This document shows, piece by piece, positions 1-9,334 of a stretch of 15,110 nt of DNA. The stretch comes from Phoronis ovalis (taxonomy: Eukaryota > Phoronida > Phoronidae). Below the pieces are notes generated by a model. The model saw nothing but the letters and a program-made list of their open reading frames with translations, ran no database searches and had not been told where the DNA came from. Numbering within the stretch: the first letter of the stretch is position 1; every line of letters begins with the position of its first letter. A program made the translations under genes and the position numbers. The stretch lies in contig JAOXYB010029100.1 in the NCBI GenBank assembly GCA_028565635.1, positions 1 to 15,110 on the forward strand. The letters run 5' to 3'.

Positions 1-138
1 ATTTTGGATTGCTACCCTTATATTTCAAAAATTTGGATTGGGTTTACTACCGAAAGCCAAAATTTTGGATTGGGTTCAGCGGCACATCCCCGTAGTAAAA
101 AAAACTTGAGTACCCCCCCCCCCGGGCTAGGTACCCCA
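1..138. repeat. Truncated repeat with 31-base periodicity and poly-C run
   Basis: The phrase TTTGGATTG occurs three times, near 3, 33 and 64, about 31 bases apart. It is followed by GGCACATCCCCGT (81-93), an A run and 11 C's (113-123) near CCCGGG. The block GGCACATCCYCGT recurs at 13054-13066. This looks like one end of a repeat of the same general type as the elements at about 3206-3509 and 13040-13520. It lies upstream of the first visible exon, probably in an intron. Confidence 0.5.
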
Positions 139-259
139 CATTCGCTAAATATTCGAGGCTGTCAGCATGTCTCTTATAATGGTTGGCATATACAGAAAAT
201 ATGGAATTTTAAGATAATTGTTTTTAACATATAGTGAAATAACATTTCTTGTGATTCAG

Positions 260-927
260 CGCTCGTGATGTTATAAAACATGCTGGTATATATCAAACAG
301 AAGAAGAACAGTATTACGTCATCAGCACTGATGTTTTTGATACGTTGGTGCAGTTACTGGACCATTACCGACGTAATCAAGGTAAACAAATGTAACAGTG
401 AAATATAACGAGTTGGAAGTTAAATATATGTGCCCGATATTATAATTAGATCGAATATGAAATATTTACAAAATTTAATTCCTTCGTTTTCCAATTTATG
501 TCTTTTAAAGCACAATCAGCATACGCTGATGAAATGTACATTAACTACGGCATATGCTAATAAATGCGTGCCAAGAATTCTATTGTGTTGTAAAAGGTGA
601 CTCCTCTAATTTGACTAGGTCCAACATGCATCAGACTACTTAGAAGCTTCATCTACGTCATGTCTACCGCGGGATGTTATCCACCTGAGTTATCCGCACG
701 TGACAGAACCATCATGTAAAAAATTAGTACGCTGACTTTGTACATATTGCGGATATTGGGTTGTTTAATATATAACAACGTCTTTAATTTGTAAAAATAC
801 ATTGTGAATTTCAGTTTTTGGTGTTAATCTGCAAAACTATCCAACAAAACTTCATCTGGAGTCCTACTGGACCGCGGATTTATCATCAATTACAATTATG
901 TATGAAGAACAATCTGGTTTTCCATGG
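260..927 (+). other. SH2 domain C-terminal half and linker to kinase
   Basis: Two exons (260-381 and 815-927, phase-1 intron between them). The first reads ARDVIKHAG, then EEQYYVIS and FDTLVQLLDHYRRNQG. This is the usual second half of an SH2 domain: the His of the central strand, the tyrosine-containing next strand, and the helix ending in L-x-x-HY. The FLVR strand with the invariant Arg must be on an upstream exon. The second exon carries a linker (LQNYPTKLHLESYW) and the start of the kinase N-lobe. The 433-base intron at 382-814 holds nothing recognisable. Confidence 0.85.
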
Positions 928-3900
928 GTAAGTTTTGTTAGGTCTGACGAAAAATTTAATATATTTTTGTAACAACTTTAAGTGTATTACGTGGCCAACA
1001 ATAAGAGAGAATTTCTGTATGCATTCATTTCTATTTTAGACTTCAGCTAAAGGTAGTTTCTACAACCGTATGGATGTGTCGATATACACGCTTCAAGATG
1101 ATTGTTCTAAATCTGATACCGAATTATTGATGCATCGGGCTGACATTCTCATGTAAGTACGGAAAATGGGAATAACAGAGTTAAGTTATTAATTTATCTA
1201 ACCTTAAAATTAGCTTTCCGCATGAAATGGGATGGTGATTTCCTTTTACAATGTAGGTGTTTGCAGCACAGTAACCTTGAGAAATTGCTTGGCATTGGTT
1301 TTTCCGAAACTGGTTTTACTGTGGTTACGGACTATCATGGTGACTTGACACTTAGAAAATTCTTGGGAGAAAGAAAATGTTCGTCTTCTGGTTTATTCAA
1401 GTTATTATCTGATGTGTGTGTTGGCATGGCTTATTTAGAAAGAAGAGGAATCATACATAATGAACTAGTAAGGAATTGATATTATTACCGTTATTAACTT
1501 AAAATTTTTTTATTTCTTAGTTTAAATAGTATAGTAGTACAAGGAACCACCATACGGAAAATTTTTGCACTCAATGACCCTGTCTTTTTGCACTCAATGT
1601 ATAACTCCAGTACTTTATGAGTTACGGTAATGAAACTTAATGGGTAGGTTAATTGAACAATTATCTTTTAAATGATTATGTAATAATGATCAAGGTCACC
1701 ACCAGGGGCCGACACATGAAGGTTTACATTTTTCTTTATTATTACAAGTGTTTGAGATAGAGTAGTGAAACTCGGTGGACAAGTTTTTTGAACAATAATC
1801 TATTAATTTATTACGTAATAGTTAACAAAACCACCACCAGGTGCCGCTACGTAAAAATTTACGGTTTTACTTATAACTCTAGTAATTTTTGAGATATTAT
1901 AATGAAGCTTAGTGTATAAGCTAATTAGCTGATAATCTTTTAATCTATTACGTAATAATTGACAAGGTCACCACCAGGGGTTGTCATGTGAAGGTGTATG
2001 CTTTGAATTATAATTCCAGTAAAACAAAAAAGAGATCGTAGTTTTTTAATCATTTATTACTGGTAAATATAAAGTTTTACATTCATGAGTTTTAGAAAGG
2101 CAGGTGTCAACTATCTTCTTCAGAAGTATCCGAGTCTTCCGAGGCTTGTTCATCCGAGTCTTCCGAGGCCTGTTCAATGCAATTATGATGTTTACTCTTT
2201 ATAATTCTCATAGCTTTTTTGAACAGACTCCATCCTGCAGGCCGGGGCAGCTAGGTCCTACTATTTCATTCATCATATGATGCAGCAAACTGCTAAAGGT
2301 TGCTCCTCTCATGATAGTATTACGGTAAATCATTTGAGCGTCATCAGTCCAAGATAATATGTCAGTGTGGCGAGATATGGTATTTAAATAATTCTTAATT
2401 CTTCTGCTTATGGGTTATCATTTTCCGAAGTACTTTCTTCGTCAGAAGTGTCGTCTTGTCGGTGTCTTGTTCACTATCGGTATCATGATATGCATTATTT
2501 TCATCCGAGTCTTGATCATAAACATCATCGTGTTTATAATTACCGAGAATAACTTTTATTACAAGTTTTATACATGAATGACATGTTTACACGTCAACGT
2601 CTTCAGTATGGAAAAGTAAATAAATATGAAAGCAGGGGCATCAACAGGGGCTCGGGTGCGATTCTAGAGTTAATGTCCTAGCTCCTCCTCCCTCCTCCTC
2701 CTCTATCCTCATCCTCGCTCATCCCCTTCTTCCTCCTCCCTCCTCCTCCTCTTCCTTCCTCCTCCTCCCGCCGCCTCCTCCTCCTTCTCCTCCTCCTCCT
2801 CCTGGAGTACACATTACCTAATTTCCGTATAGTGGTTCCTTGTACTACTTAGTATGTCTATGCACTCATCATTTTAAAGAGTTATTTAGTAACTTTAAAA
2901 ATGTTAATACAAAATGAAAAATAGTAAATTCTATCATTTGCTTTCATTTTTAGATATTAAATAATTGTATAATAAAGGAAAAAACGACAACAGCGTTGAT
3001 TACCGGTTTTCATTATGCAAGGTAAGTCGATCGATAATCTTTCTGATAAACTGTAATGTTATGAGAATGTTTGCTGTTTGTTGTTTAAAGGTGTGCTTAC
3101 GTTGCATCCTTGATCGACTTAGTTTAAATACGCTGCACAGCTAGAAAGGATTTTAAACTACTTCTCTAACTATCGAAAGTTGGAAGATAAGACCAGTAGT
3201 TAATGATGCCCGGAGGGCAGTCAATATGAAAGTGAGTACGCATGTTCCAACAAAATTGAAAGGGTATATTTTTCGCACCGCCGGCGCGCTTAGGGTCTGT
3301 TTTTGGCTAAAATCACGAAAAGGGGTGTTTATTTGGAGGTGTGACATTTCGTTAGGGGTGGTCTTTTCCAGAAGTCACTTCCTTAAGGGTGTATTTTTCA
3401 AAAATCTCACTTCCTTAGGGGTGTATTTTTTGCAGAATTTCACTTCGTTAGGGTTTTATTTGAAAAGCCATGGGTACCCACTTTCATATTGACTGCCCCC
3501 CCCCCCCAGAGTTAATGTTCCAGTTATCATAATCTAATTCATTATAAGTACTGTTTCGAAATGTTTGTAACGTTACGTTTGATTGTTTAAATAGGTTTGA
3601 AGGGGTGCTTCCTCTGCCATCGCCTGATAACTTTAATTTACATATACTTCGTCCCCCTGAGACTAACTTCTTAGGGACATCAGAAGAGGTTATGGTAACA
3701 ACAAGAAGCGATGTTTGGTCCTATGGTGTCCTTATATGGTCTGTTTTCAATGATATTAATTCCACCGATGTGTCAGTTGAGCAGGTAATTAAAAGGATCC
3801 AGTTGGTACAAATGAAATGACGCTGACATTTCTTTACGATACGTTACAATTGGTAATAACACCAAGGTATTTAAGTTACTTCTGTGTGTAAAACATACCT

Positions 3901-6900
3901 ATTATAATAAAAGTATTAAAACATATAACGTACAATCCTGGTGTGCTATAAAAATGATGACAGTGGCATCGCTATCGCGCCCCAAACCTCTGAAAACCCA
4001 TTTCGATTCTACATATTTGGCATTTTGATCATTTCCCGAAGTTTTTATGTATCATGGCTCCTGGAAGATCACTGCTGGTGCTCAGATGAATCATCTCTCA
4101 ATCAGGTGGAGGCGTAAGTGGCTGACTTATCCTACCATTAGTAAAAGGCTTGACAGAGAAAAGCATTAATGTGATTATGTACTTCTTTTTATACACTAGT
4201 AGCTATAAAGGGTCATTTGCATCATCTTTTATTTTCATTTATTTTTTTTTGTACCGTCAGGTTTTGTGCTGCAAATGGTCCAGCGTGCCTGACCCTACTA
4301 AGGGTGGAATAGCGAACATAGTATCATCGTGTTTGTGTCATGTAAGTGTAGCTTTCTTGTATTCTCTCTATTTCTTAAAATTCTTGGTATTTTTTTCGAT
4401 TAGCTTGGTTTTTAAAAAAATTTCTGTGATGGTAGATCTATAGAATTTTACAAAAATATTTCATGCTATGTAAACCCAAAAATGAGTAAATATTAAATAA
4501 ACCAATCTTTTAAAAACGTGTTAAAATTACAAGTTTGAATTTTTGTTTCAGGTCAGTTCTTCTAGACCGAACTTCCGTGATATATACCGGAATCTACGAC
4601 ACGCCATCCAGCTTCTACCATTCAAATCTACCTCCCGGATACCAAAACCCAGTGTTGGTATGTTTAATACACTTTGCCTTACCCCCTCCCCATTACGCCA
4701 ACAAATCTACTGCTTATCCTACACTTCGCAAATATGTTTACATTAGTTTATCTTGCTTGGTGATCGCTTCATTGCTGATCTCTTGTTATTACAATAACAT
4801 TCAAAAAATTTAGTCCAATTTCAGATTTCATCATTTATTTCTTCATTTATTCTCTTCTTGGTAATAGTTATTATTGATCTATTGACATTATTACCGATTT
4901 AAGTAATAGATATGTGTAAGATTTGTTTTATAGATAAAAGCAACCAACAACAGTGACCAAATAAAGACTATTTATAGTGATAAGTGTTCTTTTGTGACAA
5001 GAAACTCTCTAGGAATACATTTTATTATATTTCTTCAGGTCAGAATGTAAAGAAAACGCCACCTTCTTCATATTCAAAGCCTACACCGTATATAACAGGG
5101 GTGGACAATAAACGGACATCGGATGTGTCCTTACAATGTTTAAACAGTAGCCCAGAGTGGTCTGGAAACGTGTCTGACGTTTCTAACGTAAGAAGTACTG
5201 GTGCAAGATATGTAGACAACGTCGTGCCAGGTCGCCGTTTAAGTGCTAGTTCTGTACTAACAGGACAAGACGCCATGCAAGGTACTGGTATCAATCAGCG
5301 ACGGAATGGAACAAGGCCACAGCCTGTGGATGTTGCTAGTGATATGTTGAAACATGTAAGACTTGCAGATGTTGATATGGGAAGCAGCAGCACATTGAGC
5401 AAAATGGAAACACAGAGTGTTAAGAGTGATAGTACCGCTACGACGAGATCAGGCATTCAAGAGGACGACATAAGGCGAAATAATGTTAATCTTAAATCTA
5501 ATTCCTCTCAAGGAATGGATAAGCTTTCCCGTGTGGAGTCACGGGAAAGCATCAGTACCGACTCAACATTACTAAGAACGGCCATGCACAACACATGGAC
5601 TAATCACAAAGTAGGTGAGCAACAGTGGAATGACGTCGAGTCCATGAATAGCAATCAAGGTAGTAGGCGAGGTTCTGTAACTAGTGGTAATATATCATTT
5701 GATAATCAAAACATTGCACCTGGGAAATCAGGACCACATCACAAAGAATCAAGGACTGAATCAAATGTCTCCAAAATGCTACAAATGACACAAAGGACAA
5801 AATATAAATATCACGTGATCAAAAGGGAAAAAGAAGCGATTTTGCAAGCATCTGAAGACAACGAGAAAAAACATCGTGAAGAAATGAACAGCCTAAAGTC
5901 AAATTTAGAGCACATAGAACAGTCGTTAGAAAGAGCGCTTCAAGAAAAACTGTCTCTGCAAAAGTGTTTTGATGAAAATATTGCTGTCGTAAATTCGGCT
6001 TTGGAACGCTTACAACATGAACTTCGTGAAATGCAACGAGAAACTGTGCAAGTGAATGAAAGAAATCAAATATTACGAAATGAAGTGGATTTACTGACGG
6101 AAGAAAATGAAAGCTTAGGACAGCAAGTTACACAGCTGTTATCAGAAAATAAAAATTTCGAGACACATGAAAAACAATATGTGACAAATCGTGAAACTGT
6201 CGCAATGAAACGAAATGAAATTACAATATTAAAGGATGATGCGGATAAAAGTAAACTTCAAATTTCAAAGTTAGCAAACGAAAGTAAAAATCTCAGGCAG
6301 AAAATGTTGAGTATGTCAGAAGAAAATCAAAAAATGAATGTACATTTATATGAGTTGAGACGGACTATGCAAAACGTCGGCTCTGAAAATTCAAAATTGA
6401 GAGAGAGCGTTAAAAGGTTTGAGGAAGAAAATACAAATTTGAACCAAGACAGTGTGATTATAAGAAATTTAAATGTTAACCTTGAAAGGGAAATATTTGA
6501 TTTGAAAGGTAAACTTAAGAATGTTGAAATGGAGAAGGAGCAGTTACAACTACTTCAAGATATGTCGATTGAAAAATTAAAAACAGTCGAAAATGCCAGG
6601 AAATCATTAAGTGATGTGTCTCCAAATACTTCAAGGAAGTACAGTCACATGGTTGTTGCTGAAAAGGGGGATCTAACGAACATGAGCTTAAAAGAAGTCC
6701 CATTGCAGGCAGCGGACACTGAACAAGTTCCTACCCCCTTCAATAATAACAAACATAATGATGTGACAAACATCAGCTCGACTAGGCGCAATGAAGTTTT
6801 TTTAACTCATCAAGTCGAAGAAGATAATTATGATTCATCGGCAATATCTGATTCGCATTCTGACCGGGATAACCTGGACAATCCGGAATCTTGGCGTAGA

Positions 6901-7614
6901 AAGGAAGATAAATCTTCTATTTCCATGGTGGAAGACAAGATGAAGACTATAAAAGACAAGTCAAAAAGGACAGGAAGTTCGTCCCTATTGTCTAAACTTC
7001 CTAGATTTTCACTTTGGAATAAGGAATACCCTTCTCGACAAACGTTAGACAGTAATAATAAAATGAATTCTTCGGGAATTCCTATGCGGAAAAGTGCACC
7101 AAATAGTAGACTTCATGAATCAAGTAAATGTTACGAAGGTGCAGTCGGATGTGATAACAAGAGCATGTCTAGAAAGGTAAATTTATCTAACAAGGCGATT
7201 ATACCGAATAAATCTTATGTTGATAGTAACATGCCAACAGAATCTAAAAGCTCCAATATTAATTCAGCTCACCGTGACATTAAATACGAGACTGATAGCA
7301 AGCATGTACTTGAAAACGAATTTCAAGGAAATAATTTTAATCAAACTAAGTTAGATCACAATGATAACATGAAAACCTACTCAAGTGGGAGACATTCTGT
7401 TGGTAAACAAAGTTATAATTCACCAAAAAGGCACAGCAATACATCGTTGCGTTCCAGAATTCCTCAGATTTTAGTAAATGATCGTAAATTCGCCAATAGT
7501 GACAATGAGATGTCACATCATAAAGTTACCAATAGTAACAATGAGACATCACGGAATAGTGTTCAGCCCGTTGTGACAATGTCTAAACAAGGACAAAAAG
7601 TTAGTCTTGTGTAG
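260..7614 (+). CDS. SH2-pseudokinase protein with long coiled-coil tail (5'-partial, 9 exons)
   Basis: Exons: 260-381, 815-927, 1040-1152, 1257-1467, 2954-3021, 3595-3784, 4261-4341, 4552-4657, 5039-7614. All introns are GT-AG and the frame runs unbroken for 1192 residues to TAG at 7612-7614; the start is upstream of the window. Order: second half of an SH2 domain (residues 1 to about 45), tyrosine-kinase-like domain (about 55-325), a short Pro/Ser linker, coiled coil (580-855), then a disordered Ser/Asn/Lys-rich tail. The kinase fold is recognised from LQHSNLEKLLGIG, GMAYLERRGIIH, the strongly conserved SDVWSYGVLIW and the final RPNFRDI. The catalytic residues are altered, so it is probably an inactive scaffold or allosteric partner that reads phosphotyrosine through SH2. 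The SH2-kinase order suits the Src/Abl/Fes groups of cytoplasmic tyrosine kinases, but I cannot assign an orthologue. The SH2 phosphotyrosine-binding Arg lies off the window. Confidence 0.88.
1600..2030. repeat. Tandem array, about 137-base unit, 3 copies plus partial
   Basis: Diverged copies start near 1600, 1737, 1872 and 2009. Each full copy starts with a TATAACTCCAG-like phrase (weaker in copy 2, TATTATTACAAG), then has TTACGTAATA or similar, then CACCACCAGG about 95-105 bases in. The fourth copy is cut off after about 20 bases. The array is internal to the TIR element, next to its left end. Confidence 0.75.
2107..2414 (-). pseudogene. Broken coding remnant inside the TIR element, with acidic tail
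   Basis: Two minus-strand reading frames follow each other. The frame 2414-2208 is open for 68 codons and includes HTDILSWTDDAQMIY and GATFSSLLHHMMNEIVGP. The next frame, ending at TGA 2109-2107, continues with GWSLFKKAMRIIKSK and an acidic tail (ASEDSDEQASEDSD, TSEEDS). The switch lies around the G/C run at 2241-2248, so a one-base frameshift is likely. The acidic tail contains a 24-base direct duplication (2128-2151, 2152-2175). The layout recalls small proteins found in invertebrate mobile elements, but this is from memory and I give no family name. Confidence 0.4.
2415..2590 (-). pseudogene. Second, more decayed acidic-tail remnant
   Basis: On the minus strand this stretch reads HDDVYDQDSDENN and then, after a one-base shift, DDTSDEESTSEND before TAA at 2417-2415. 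It resembles the acidic tail at 2107-2175 in composition. The non-coding flanks (TTATTAC...TACATGAATG near 2558-2582) also resemble those near 2055-2085. An internal duplication followed by decay would explain both. Confidence 0.3.
2681..2803. repeat. Polypyrimidine (CCT)n tract
   Basis: About 120 bases are almost purely C and T on the plus strand, mostly CCT and CTT triplets with a few interruptions. The tract lies inside the TIR element near its right end. Such mirror-like tracts can form triplex DNA and are unstable; nothing points to a function. Confidence 0.85.
3206..3509. mobile_element. hAT-like MITE with 25-bp inverted ends
   Basis: The bases 3215-3239 and 3474-3498 are inverted copies matching at 24 of 25 (start GGGCAGTCAATATGAAAG). 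AGTTAATG occurs at 3198-3205 and 3510-3517 and is a plausible 8-bp target duplication, the size made by hAT transposases. Between the ends are about seven units of 29-33 bases beginning AGGGGTGTATTTTT and ending CACTTCCTT (3261 to about 3472). The right end has a run of 12 C's. It is too short for a transposase. It lies in the intron 3022-3594 of the pseudokinase gene. Confidence 0.7.
3785..4260. other. Intron with no recognised content
   Basis: A 476-base intron between the SDVWSYG exon and the CCKWSSVP exon. It ends in a pyrimidine-rich tract and ACCGTCAG. I see no exon, repeat or RNA in it. Confidence 0.6.
4633..7464 (+). other. S-x-I-P tetrapeptides in the pseudokinase tail
   Basis: Three S-x-I-P motifs occur: SRIP at 4633-4644 (context KSTSRIPKPSV), SGIP at 7072-7083 (NSSGIPMRKSAP) and SRIP at 7453-7464 (LRSRIPQIL). 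A fourth, SKLP at 6991-7002, is an S-x-L-P variant. All lie outside the folded domains in Ser-rich segments with nearby basic residues. This is the known setting for EB1-binding microtubule tip localisation signals. The motif is short and can arise by chance, so binding is inference; the number and context raise its likelihood. Confidence 0.5.
4658..5038. other. Last intron of the pseudokinase gene, no recognised content
   Basis: A 381-base intron, donor GTATGT, acceptor TTTCTTCAG. It is AT-rich. An ATG at 4984 is in frame with the last exon but lies within the intron; the kinase exons join the last exon in frame at 5039. Confidence 0.7.
5039..7614 (+). other. Single large terminal exon: coiled coil and disordered tail
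   Basis: The acceptor is TTTCTTCAG at 5030-5038; the exon completes a Gly codon begun at 4657 and runs 857 further codons to the stop. Residues 336-579 are Ser/Thr/Asn-rich and probably disordered, with a Pro-containing start (KKTPPSSYSKPTPY). Nucleotides 5773-6600 (residues 580-855) encode about 276 residues of charged heptad-like sequence rich in Glu, Lys, Leu and Asn, with few prolines: a long coiled coil likely to dimerise. The rest is again Ser/Asn/Lys-rich, with a local near-repeat (NSDNEMSHHKVT then NSNNETS, about 7495-7555). The last residues are KVSLV. Confidence 0.85.
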
Positions 7615-7637
7615 TTCCCGAGCCAGGGTGGAAATTA

Positions 7638-8025
7638 GTCTGAATAAATCCATCTAGCGTTAAGTATCTTCTCATCTAACATCTGACATGACCGCTTTTA
7701 TTTTCGTTTATTATTTCGAAAAACAGAGGAATGGTAATCCCTTTATATAAAGCCTAGGTTAATTCTCAGACCAAGCGAGTTCTTGCTTACAACAAATAGG
7801 TGTAAAAGCAAATAACATTGAACCAGTGAACTAAGCCGGCAGGTAATGAAATAGATCAATTACACATTAACCAAATAGGTAGTAGAAATGGAAGTCCCTG
7901 ATTGGTCAAAAGTTTAATGGCGTATTTATTTACTCTAGACTTGCTAAATTGACGGAATATACGGACAATTAATTATGGCTAAGCCCACACGTTAGATGAG
8001 AAGGCACGGATAGATTTATTCAGAC
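7638..8025. mobile_element. Inverted-repeat element directly after the pseudokinase stop codon
   Basis: The bases 7638-7680 and 7991-8025 are inverted copies: GTCTGAATAAATC and CTTCTCATCTAAC match on both sides, with one substitution nearby and an 8-base length difference in the middle of the arm. About 310 bases of AT-rich DNA lie between, without a supported gene. I see no clear target duplication. A MITE or other short inverted-repeat element is likely. Confidence 0.55.
7643..7648 (+). promoter_or_regulatory. Candidate polyadenylation signal AATAAA
   Basis: The first AATAAA after the stop codon, 29 bases downstream of TAG. It lies inside the left arm of the inverted repeat 7638-8025. Use of this site would give a very short 3' UTR. 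Another AATAAA is at 8520-8525. Confidence 0.35.
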
Positions 8026-9278
8026 GAGTGAAGATAAGATTATTTATGTTGCATAGATTTAACGGTGTTTACTCATTTCACTACATAGCAGTATGTATGA
8101 AGTATCTACAGTTTGAAGTTTCTATGCACATATGAAAAATTACTGTTCCATTTAACTCAGTTTTTTAATCAGTACGCATACCAGATACAGATAGATCAAG
8201 GTTTAATAGTGTTACTGCTGACCATTTTGGGTCTGTGACCTAAATAATAGTTCCTCATACTTGGAAGCCTATTGTATGCATTTAAAAGAAAATGTTGAAC
8301 ACAGAGTACATTTGTACTTAGTTTTTGATTAGAAAGACAATAAGCTGAAAATCTTAGTATATGTATGTGGTGAAACAGTGGTGAAGCATTTTGGAAAGAT
8401 TTTAATTTATATCTTAAAACTCGTACTTTCACAAGACAGTATTCACCCTCGATGTGTTTAAAGGAAGCTGCGATGTTTATTTTTAATGAAGCTATGTTTG
8501 AGAGGATCATCTGTTTCTTAATAAACGTTTATCACTTTTGTTACTGAACTTTTGAATCTCTTCCTAACCATAAGAAGCTTCCTATATATGCTAGTAGGTC
8601 GCTCCACCTATCGTCACAAAAATTAAAACACGTGAAAATCATCACCGAGTGGAAAAAGATTATCTAAAATTTTTAGATATTCAAAGAATTCAAATATTTT
8701 CAAATACCTGTAGCGGCCGTTTTCAATAATTTCAATATTTTGCTTTTTAGAAATATGTTTGGCTTTAGGAGTAAACATTATTTATGAAAAAACTCCAAAC
8801 ATTTGAAATTAATGACACAAGTTGCCATAAGGATATTAAAGTTTTTCCCTTCCATCTCAATAGTAACGTTTCGCCTCCTAGTAAATACTCTAACTCTTCC
8901 AGGAAAATTTTGTTCCCTCACAATTAAAGATTTTTAGTGCAGGGTCAACCAATACTTTTTTTTCTCCTTGATTGAAGACAGGGGGGTGAATTGACAGGAA
9001 AAATGAAGAAAAATGAGTCATTTCTTAGTTTGGAAAGAATCTCACCAGTTTTTGATAAAAAATGACATTTTAAAATTGCAAATTTTTTAATTTGTGTTAA
9101 ATTATACCCGCCTTTTAATAGAAAGGTGCCAATAGCTGCCCAAAGACAAGGAAAACAAGAAAAGAGGAAACCATGCCAATGAATACGTTTGCCGGATCTA
9201 TATTGGGCATGCAGATAGGATTGCTAATGAGAAGAGGAAGGTCACTACTGTTATCAATACGTATTATTGCACCTATTT
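8026..9278. other. Intergenic AT-rich stretch, nothing recognised
   Basis: No gene is supported on either strand. A minus-strand open frame of about 100 codons (8196-8510) has no recognisable domain and no supporting context. A small palindrome, ATCTAAAATTTTTAGAT, is near 8662-8678. Confidence 0.6.
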
Positions 9279-9334
9279 TTAGTCCAGGGTTTATCTGTGA
9301 ATATTATCATTTTCACAGATAAAACCTAGACTAA
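9279..9334. repeat. Hairpin-forming inverted repeat
   Basis: The arms 9281-9301 and 9312-9332 pair at 19 of 21 positions (core TTTATCTGTGAA / TTCACAGATAAA) around a 10-base loop. Two more pairs extend the stem outward. Confidence 0.75.

Larger units (their letters stand above)
1527..2855. mobile_element. 1.3-kb DNA-transposon-like element with TIRs and 6-bp target duplication
   Basis: The terminal inverted repeats 1533-1560 and 2822-2849 match at 27 of 28 bases (start AGTAGTACAAGGAACCAC). The bases TAGTAT flank both ends directly (1527-1532 and 2850-2855), as expected of a target-site duplication. The element sits in the 1486-base intron between the HNEL exon and the GFH exon; without it the intron would be about 160 bases. 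Inside are a tandem repeat array, coding remnants on the minus strand and a polypyrimidine tract. No intact transposase is seen, so it is probably non-autonomous. I do not assign a superfamily. Confidence 0.75.
928..4657 (+). other. Pseudokinase domain exons
   Basis: Seven exons complete the kinase fold. Active-kinase motifs against what is seen: VAIK lysine becomes Tyr (VSIYTL, codon 1085-1087); the helix-C Glu region reads LLMHRADIL with no Glu in the expected place; HRD becomes HNE (1456-1464); DFG becomes GFH (3005-3013); APE becomes PPE (near residue 230). The Gly-rich loop is not recognisable. The activation segment (about residues 209-228) is short and has no Tyr. Structural residues are kept: SDVWSYG of helix F and the RPNF Arg of helix I. 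The Asn of the catalytic loop (LNNC against ARNC) is also kept. The frame is open throughout, so this is an intact pseudokinase and not a decayed gene. Confidence 0.87.

Noticed and set aside
2681-2803. CCT tract as a splice-acceptor polypyrimidine tract
   Set aside because: The acceptor used is at 2952-2953, well downstream, and the tract is inside the TIR element.
3226-3492. Open frame of 88 codons on the plus strand
   Set aside because: It lies entirely within the MITE and is produced by its 31-base repeat.
4984-5038. ATG at 4984 as start of a separate coiled-coil gene
   Set aside because: The stretch before 5039 reads as intron with a good acceptor, and the kinase exon at 4657 joins the last exon in phase. 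An alternative internal start cannot be excluded but has no support.
8196-8510. Minus-strand open frame of 104 codons
   Set aside because: No recognisable domain, no codon or splice context, AT-rich intergenic DNA.
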